Source: Mycobacterium sp. ACS4331
Lineage (GTDB): Bacteria > Actinomycetota > Actinomycetes > Mycobacteriales > Mycobacteriaceae
Assembly: GCF_001667265.1 (NCBI RefSeq)
Contig: NZ_LZHW01000084.1
Location: forward strand, 1 to 42,277
Direction: 5' to 3'
DNA: 42,277 nucleotides
Position numbers and translations under genes: made by a program. Positions 38,754-42,277 of this stretch are shown here, one piece after another (positions within the stretch are counted from its first letter, which is position 1; the number at the start of each line of letters is the position of its first letter). The notes beneath the pieces are model-generated. The model did not search any database and was not told the origin of the DNA. It worked only from the letters and a program-made list of their open reading frames with translations.

Positions 38754-41047
38754 CAACCGGTCTCCGTCACACCGACCCGGGCGCCAGCGGGCGCGTCCGC
38801 TCCCGGCCGGGGGTGGTCCGGTCCCGATTCGCTGATCCCGATCCGCTCATGCAGGCGCGCCAGCGGTTTGGGCGCCCACCAGTTCCACCTGCCGAGCACG
38901 TGCATGAACGCCGGGACCAGGACCATGCGCACGAGGGTGGCGTCGACGAGGACGGCCAAGGTCAGCCCGAGCCCGAACATCCGCATGAACGACACCTGCG
39001 CGGCGATCAATGCCGCGAACGAGATCGACATGACCAGCGCCGCAGCGGTGATCACCCGCCCCGTGCGGGCCAGTCCGAGGGCGACACTCTCGTCGTTGTC
39101 GGCGCGGGTCCTTCCGCTTTCGAGCCAGAACTCGCGGATGCGCGAGACCAGAAAGACCTCGTAGTCCATCGACAGGCCGAACGCGATACAGAACAGCAGC
39201 ACCGGCATGTTGGCGACCAGCGTCCCGGTGGGCGTGGTCCCGAACGCACCGAGGTGCCCGTCCTGGAAGATCCAGACCAGCGCGCCGAACGCCGCGGTCA
39301 ATGAAAGCACATTGAGCACAAGGGCTTTCAGCGGAAGCACCACGCTGCCGGTCAACAGGAACAGCAGGATGAAGGTGATCACCGCGATCACGCCGAGCAC
39401 GAGCGGCAGCCGGGACGTGATGGCGTCGACGCTGTCCCGATTGATCTGCGCGATACCGGTCAACTGGACGTCGCGACCGCCGGGGCCCTGCACACTGTGC
39501 AGCGCGTCGAGCTGGTTCTCCGAGGCGTCGGAGAACAGCGGCGCGGCGCTGCCGACGGTCAGAAACGCGCTGCCCTGGGCGATTCCAGTGGCCGCCGCGG
39601 GCGGCCCGACTCGGTTGCCCCCGACGAACGTGCCGGTCGGCGCGGTCACCGCGGACACGTCGGCCACCTTGGACACCTCGGCGGCGTACCGGTCGAAGTC
39701 GGCGGGCGTCAACCCGTCGGCGTCGGGGACGACGACGGTCACGGCGGTGTTGGAGTTATCGGCGAACTCGGTGCGAAGCTGGTCGCCGAGTTGATGCGCC
39801 GACGCGCTCGCCGGCAGGACGCGGTCGTCCGGGAATCCCCACTTGATTCCCAGGAACGGGGTGCCGAGCACCAACAGCAGGATGACGCCGGCCAGGCCGA
39901 TGGGCAGGGCCCGGCGCATCACGGCCTTGGTGGAGCGATACCAGAACAGCTGCTCGACGGGTTTGGGCTGCGGTTCGGGCCGTCCGGTGAGCCTGCGCGC
40001 GAGCCTGCGCACATCAAGCGCGTCAAGGCGGGGGCCCAGCAGCACGATCGCCGCGGGGGTGATGATGACGGCCGCGAACGACGCGAACGCCACCGTTGCG
40101 ATGCCCGCATAGGCGAAGGACTTCAGGAAGTACATCGGGAACAGGATCATCGCGACCATCGACAGCGCGACCGTCGTGGCGGAGAACAGCACTGTGCGGC
40201 CCGCGGTGACCATGGTGCGCACCACGGCCTCATCGCGGCTCGAGCCCTTCGCCAGTTCGTCGCGGTAGCGGCTGATGATCAGCAGCGTGTAGTCGATCGC
40301 GAGCGCCAGCCCCATCGCCGTGGAGAGATTGAGGGCGAAAATCGACACGTCGGTCGCGAACGTGATCAACCGGAGCACCGTCATGGCACCCACGATCGCC
40401 AGCGCGCCGACCGCCATCGGCAGCGCCGCCGCCAGCAGTCCGCCGAACACCCACACGAGCACCAGGAAGCTCAGTGGGATGGCGATCGACTCCATGAGCA
40501 GCAGATCATGTTCGGACTGCTTGGAGATCTGCGAGTAGACCAGGGCCTGCCCGCCGGTGACGATCGTGACATCCGCGTGCTTGGCCGGGATCGTCTCCGT
40601 GACGGAATCCACGACTTCCTGGGCGTACTTCTGGGCCCTGCTCTCACCGCCGTTCACTCCGGCGACGATCAGACCGGTCTTGCCGTCCCGGCTGGCCAGC
40701 TCGGCGGCGGCCGCCGGAGGCGAGGTCCAGGCCGAGGTGACGCTGGCGACGTGCTCGGAGGTCTTGATCTGGTCGATGATGTCCCGCGCTGCGGCGGCGG
40801 CCTCGGGACTCTTGACGCCCTCGGGCGCGGTGACGGCGAAGACCAGCTGCATATCGCCCTGGTCGAACTTCTCCGCGAGCAGTTCGGAGGCCTGTGTGGA
40901 CTGCGACCCCGGATCCTGGAATCCTCCGGCGGACAGGCTCTTGGCGACCGGGAGGCCGAACGCCGCGCAGGCGATCATGGTCAGCACCGCAAGCGCGATG
41001 ATGCGGCGCGGCGCCGCGATGGCCAATAGCGCGATCCGTTGCAGCAC
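38753..41047 (-). CDS. MMPL/RND-family transporter
   Basis: A 764-residue RND-type transporter of the MMPL group, which exports lipids or drugs across the mycobacterial inner membrane using the proton gradient. Two halves each have an extracytoplasmic loop and five TM helices. The first half carries LALAIDYTLLIISRYRDE and the second FGLSMDYEVFLVSRIREFW, the paired (A/S)xDYxxFLxSR motifs with the proton-relay Asp-Tyr. The shorter length and lack of a C-terminal cytosolic domain resemble MmpL11/YdfJ-like members rather than MmpL3. The GTG at 41047 is preceded by GAGGGGG; an upstream in-frame start at 41110 has none. It is first in an operon with TetR and a methyltransferase. Confidence 0.92.
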   Translation of the reverse strand: MLQRIALLAIAAPRRIIALAVLTMIACAAFGLPVAKSLSAGGFQDPGSQSTQASELLAEKFDQGDMQLVFAVTAPEGVKSPEAAAAARDIIDQIKTSEHVASVTSAWTSPPAAAAELASRDGKTGLIVAGVNGGESRAQKYAQEVVDSVTETIPAKHADVTIVTGGQALVYSQISKQSEHDLLLMESIAIPLSFLVLVWVFGGLLAAALPMAVGALAIVGAMTVLRLITFATDVSIFALNLSTAMGLALAIDYTLLIISRYRDELAKGSSRDEAVVRTMVTAGRTVLFSATTVALSMVAMILFPMYFLKSFAYAGIATVAFASFAAVIITPAAIVLLGPRLDALDVRRLARRLTGRPEPQPKPVEQLFWYRSTKAVMRRALPIGLAGVILLLVLGTPFLGIKWGFPDDRVLPASASAHQLGDQLRTEFADNSNTAVTVVVPDADGLTPADFDRYAAEVSKVADVSAVTAPTGTFVGGNRVGPPAAATGIAQGSAFLTVGSAAPLFSDASENQLDALHSVQGPGGRDVQLTGIAQINRDSVDAITSRLPLVLGVIAVITFILLFLLTGSVVLPLKALVLNVLSLTAAFGALVWIFQDGHLGAFGTTPTGTLVANMPVLLFCIAFGLSMDYEVFLVSRIREFWLESGRTRADNDESVALGLARTGRVITAAALVMSISFAALIAAQVSFMRMFGLGLTLAVLVDATLVRMVLVPAFMHVLGRWNWWAPKPLARLHERIGISESGPDHPRPGADAPAGARVGVTETG

Positions 41048-41111
41048 GTGCGTCCCCCTCACCGATGGCCGTCCCGCCACCCGCCCTCGATTCAAGCCGA
41101 GAATCGGCACG

Positions 41112-41130
41112 AACTTATCAGCGTTAAGTT
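41112..41130. promoter_or_regulatory. Operator-like palindrome of the MMPL operon
   Basis: AACTTA and TAAGTT are perfect arms with a 7-nt centre, 65 bp before the MMPL start. An overlapping pair AGCGTT/AACGCT extends the symmetry rightward. It is the most likely site for the TetR protein encoded in the same operon. Confidence 0.5.
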
Positions 41131-41271
41131 ATCGCGGTCAACGCTTGTCCGACGCGGGCCGAACACGCCGCACAGGGGACACGTCGAGCAGATCCTCATC
41201 GTTCACCCGGCACCTGTGGCCAGTCTTAACGAGCCTTACCTTCTGGGGCCGTCCACCTAGGGTGGTGATCT

Positions 41272-41805
41272 ATGGCGACTGGATCCGATATTCGTTTCAC
41301 GACGTCCGGGCGGGATCTCGGCCTTCTGGTGCTGCGGTTTGCCGTCGGCGCCGCCATCCTGCAGGCGGGACTGCTGAAGGCGTTCGACTTCCAGATGGTG
41401 GTCGACAGCATGGGCCAGAGCGGGTGGAGGATGCCGCAGCTGGCGGCCTTCATGGTCACCGCCGCGGAGACCCTCGGCGGAATCGGCCTGCTGCTCGGAA
41501 TCGTCACTCCGCTGGCAGCGATGGCCGTGACCGCCGCGATGATCGACGCGTGGGCCGTCAATGTGTCGGGCGCGGCGTTCTGGTCCGAACCCTTCAACAT
41601 GCCGTTCATGATCGGGCTCGGGGCGATTGCGCTGCTGTTCACCGGCGCCGGCGTCTACTCGCTCGACGAGCGCCTGTGGGGGCGCGCGACCTGGCCGCGG
41701 CTGGTCTCGGTGACTTTGCTGGTCGTGGCGATCGCAGCGGCCGTGGTGACCTGGGTGGCGCTCAACGGCACCAACCCCATCCACTTCACATCGCCCGCGG
41801 CCTGA
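41272..41805 (+). CDS. DoxX-family membrane protein
   Basis: A 177-residue protein with four TM helices of the DoxX family. GLLVLRFAVGAAILQAGLLKAFDF is the N-terminal signature, then ETLGGIGLLLGIVTPLAAMAVTAAMIDA. In mycobacteria a DoxX protein works with SodA and SseA in a membrane oxidoreductase complex, but the family is broad and these partners are not here. TAGGGT lies 8 nt before the ATG at 41272, and GGTGG could serve as a weak ribosome site. It is divergent from the MMPL operon. Confidence 0.87.
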   Translation: MATGSDIRFTTSGRDLGLLVLRFAVGAAILQAGLLKAFDFQMVVDSMGQSGWRMPQLAAFMVTAAETLGGIGLLLGIVTPLAAMAVTAAMIDAWAVNVSGAAFWSEPFNMPFMIGLGAIALLFTGAGVYSLDERLWGRATWPRLVSVTLLVVAIAAAVVTWVALNGTNPIHFTSPAA

Positions 41806-41891
41806 GGGTGACCTGTCGGTAACCCTACTTCGAAGTAATAATTGCCACCGTTTTCCGAACTGTGACTCAATGAATCCTTAAGAGTGACCCA

Positions 41892-41897
41892 TACGCT
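41892..41897 (+). promoter_or_regulatory. -10 element of the small acidic gene (leaderless)
   Basis: TACGCT fits TANNNT and ends 7 nt before the ATG at 41905; no Shine-Dalgarno is present. Confidence 0.45.
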
Positions 41898-41904
41898 CAG
41901 TGTC

Positions 41905-42030
41905 ATGTGGATCGACGACACCAACGCTGATGTCATCAAGATTGATTTCGACGCGCTCTACCACGGCGACTTCCTCGTCGAGGGTGAGACTTCGGAACAG
42001 TTCGACGAACTCCATCCCCTGGCCAGCTGA
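41905..42030 (+). CDS. 41-residue acidic small protein
   Basis: The ORF begins MWIDDTNADVIKIDFDALYH and ends HPLAS at the TGA 42028-42030. It is strongly acidic, with alternating hydrophobic and acidic residues (IKIDFDALYHGDFLVEGE), unlike a random GC-rich ORF. A -10 element is placed for leaderless expression, and a classical terminator follows 51 nt after the stop, giving a complete small transcription unit. I do not recognise the family. An antitoxin-like, regulatory or peptide-precursor role would all be guesses. Confidence 0.6.
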   Translation: MWIDDTNADVIKIDFDALYHGDFLVEGETSEQFDELHPLAS

Positions 42031-42081
42031 TTCGGTTCACGTCGCCTCCGCGGTGACGTGACCGGCCTGTGCCAGCCACCG

Positions 42082-42121
42082 AAAAAGCCGATGCCCGCTT
42101 CGCGGCGGACATCGGCTTTTT
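42082..42121 (+). terminator. Strong intrinsic terminator
   Basis: AAAAAGCCGATG (42082-42093) and CATCGGCTTTTT (42110-42121) are perfect 12-bp arms, with an inner CCGC/GCGG stem and a T-run. Confidence 0.95.
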
Positions 42122-42141
42122 GCTGCGCTGAAGCCGCGAGT

Positions 42142-42277
<136 letters not shown>

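Noticed and set aside
39497..41029. 510-codon open frame on the plus strand
   Set aside because: Antisense to the MMPL transporter.

Overview
The window is a high-GC actinobacterial chromosome segment, almost certainly from a Mycobacterium/Mycolicibacterium. The evidence is a run of genes in the order and relative orientation I know from M. tuberculosis Rv1173 down to Rv1151c: fbiC, an Rv1171-type membrane protein, mshB, lpqW, typA, mutT2, phhB, pimE, two Ala/Pro-rich secreted proteins (Rv1158c/Rv1157c type), an HhH-GPD protein (Rv1156 type), an F420/FMN-binding split-barrel protein (Rv1155 type), omt, a GntR regulator and a class III sirtuin. Family and Rv assignments are from memory of these proteins, not from a search. 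The narGHJI operon that lies between mutT2 and typA in M. tuberculosis is not here. Both window ends look like contig ends: the left end is the tail of a 13E12-type (DUF222/HNH) repeat protein, and the right end is about 136 nt of nearly pure G, which looks like a sequencing artefact.

Layout. 1-5.5 kb: HNH relic, DUF309 protein, fbiC (coenzyme F420), a secreted protein, and an Rv1171-type membrane protein with an overlapping small ORF. 5.7-15.9 kb: mshB (mycothiol), then four more secreted proteins of the type 'short basic N-terminus, RSYLTAG-like signal peptide, long Ala-rich helical body, charged tail'; lpqW (PIM/LAM branch-point lipoprotein) sits between two of them. They occupy the places where M. 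tuberculosis carries PE12 and PE11/PPE17. Four of the five share a 16-bp tandem CTCAG box 43-75 bp upstream of the start codon. 15.9-23 kb: typA, two small Cys-rich proteins, mutT2, a frameshifted alpha/beta hydrolase, phhB, pimE and two Pro-rich secreted proteins. 23.3-24.75 kb: the HhH-GPD gene and an 879-bp insertion bounded by 95-bp direct repeats of that gene's 5' end; the insertion holds a decayed serine-integrase N-terminus and an intact membrane zinc-ribbon gene. 24.9-31.4 kb: a DUF732 secreted protein, then a LytS-type kinase, a LytTR regulator and two DUF485-like/solute:sodium symporter pairs. A textbook-spaced LytTR site lies in front of the second pair. 31.5-42 kb: MFS exporter, acyltransferase-3, DUF5302, Rv1155-type protein, DUF1697, omt, GntR, sirtuin, an MMPL-TetR-methyltransferase operon, DoxX and a 41-residue acidic protein.

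How the parts fit. Much of the window concerns the mycobacterial envelope and redox cofactors: F420 (fbiC), mycothiol (mshB), mannosides (pimE, lpqW), lipid transport (MMPL) and a set of exported proteins. The kinase/LytTR/symporter block looks like a self-contained small-carboxylate sensing and uptake system. Many genes have a TANNNT -10 element 6-7 nt before the start codon, so leaderless transcripts are probably common here. The strongest candidates for new biology are the secreted paralogue family with its shared cis element, the integrase-relic insertion with its zinc-ribbon cargo, and the LytTR circuit.
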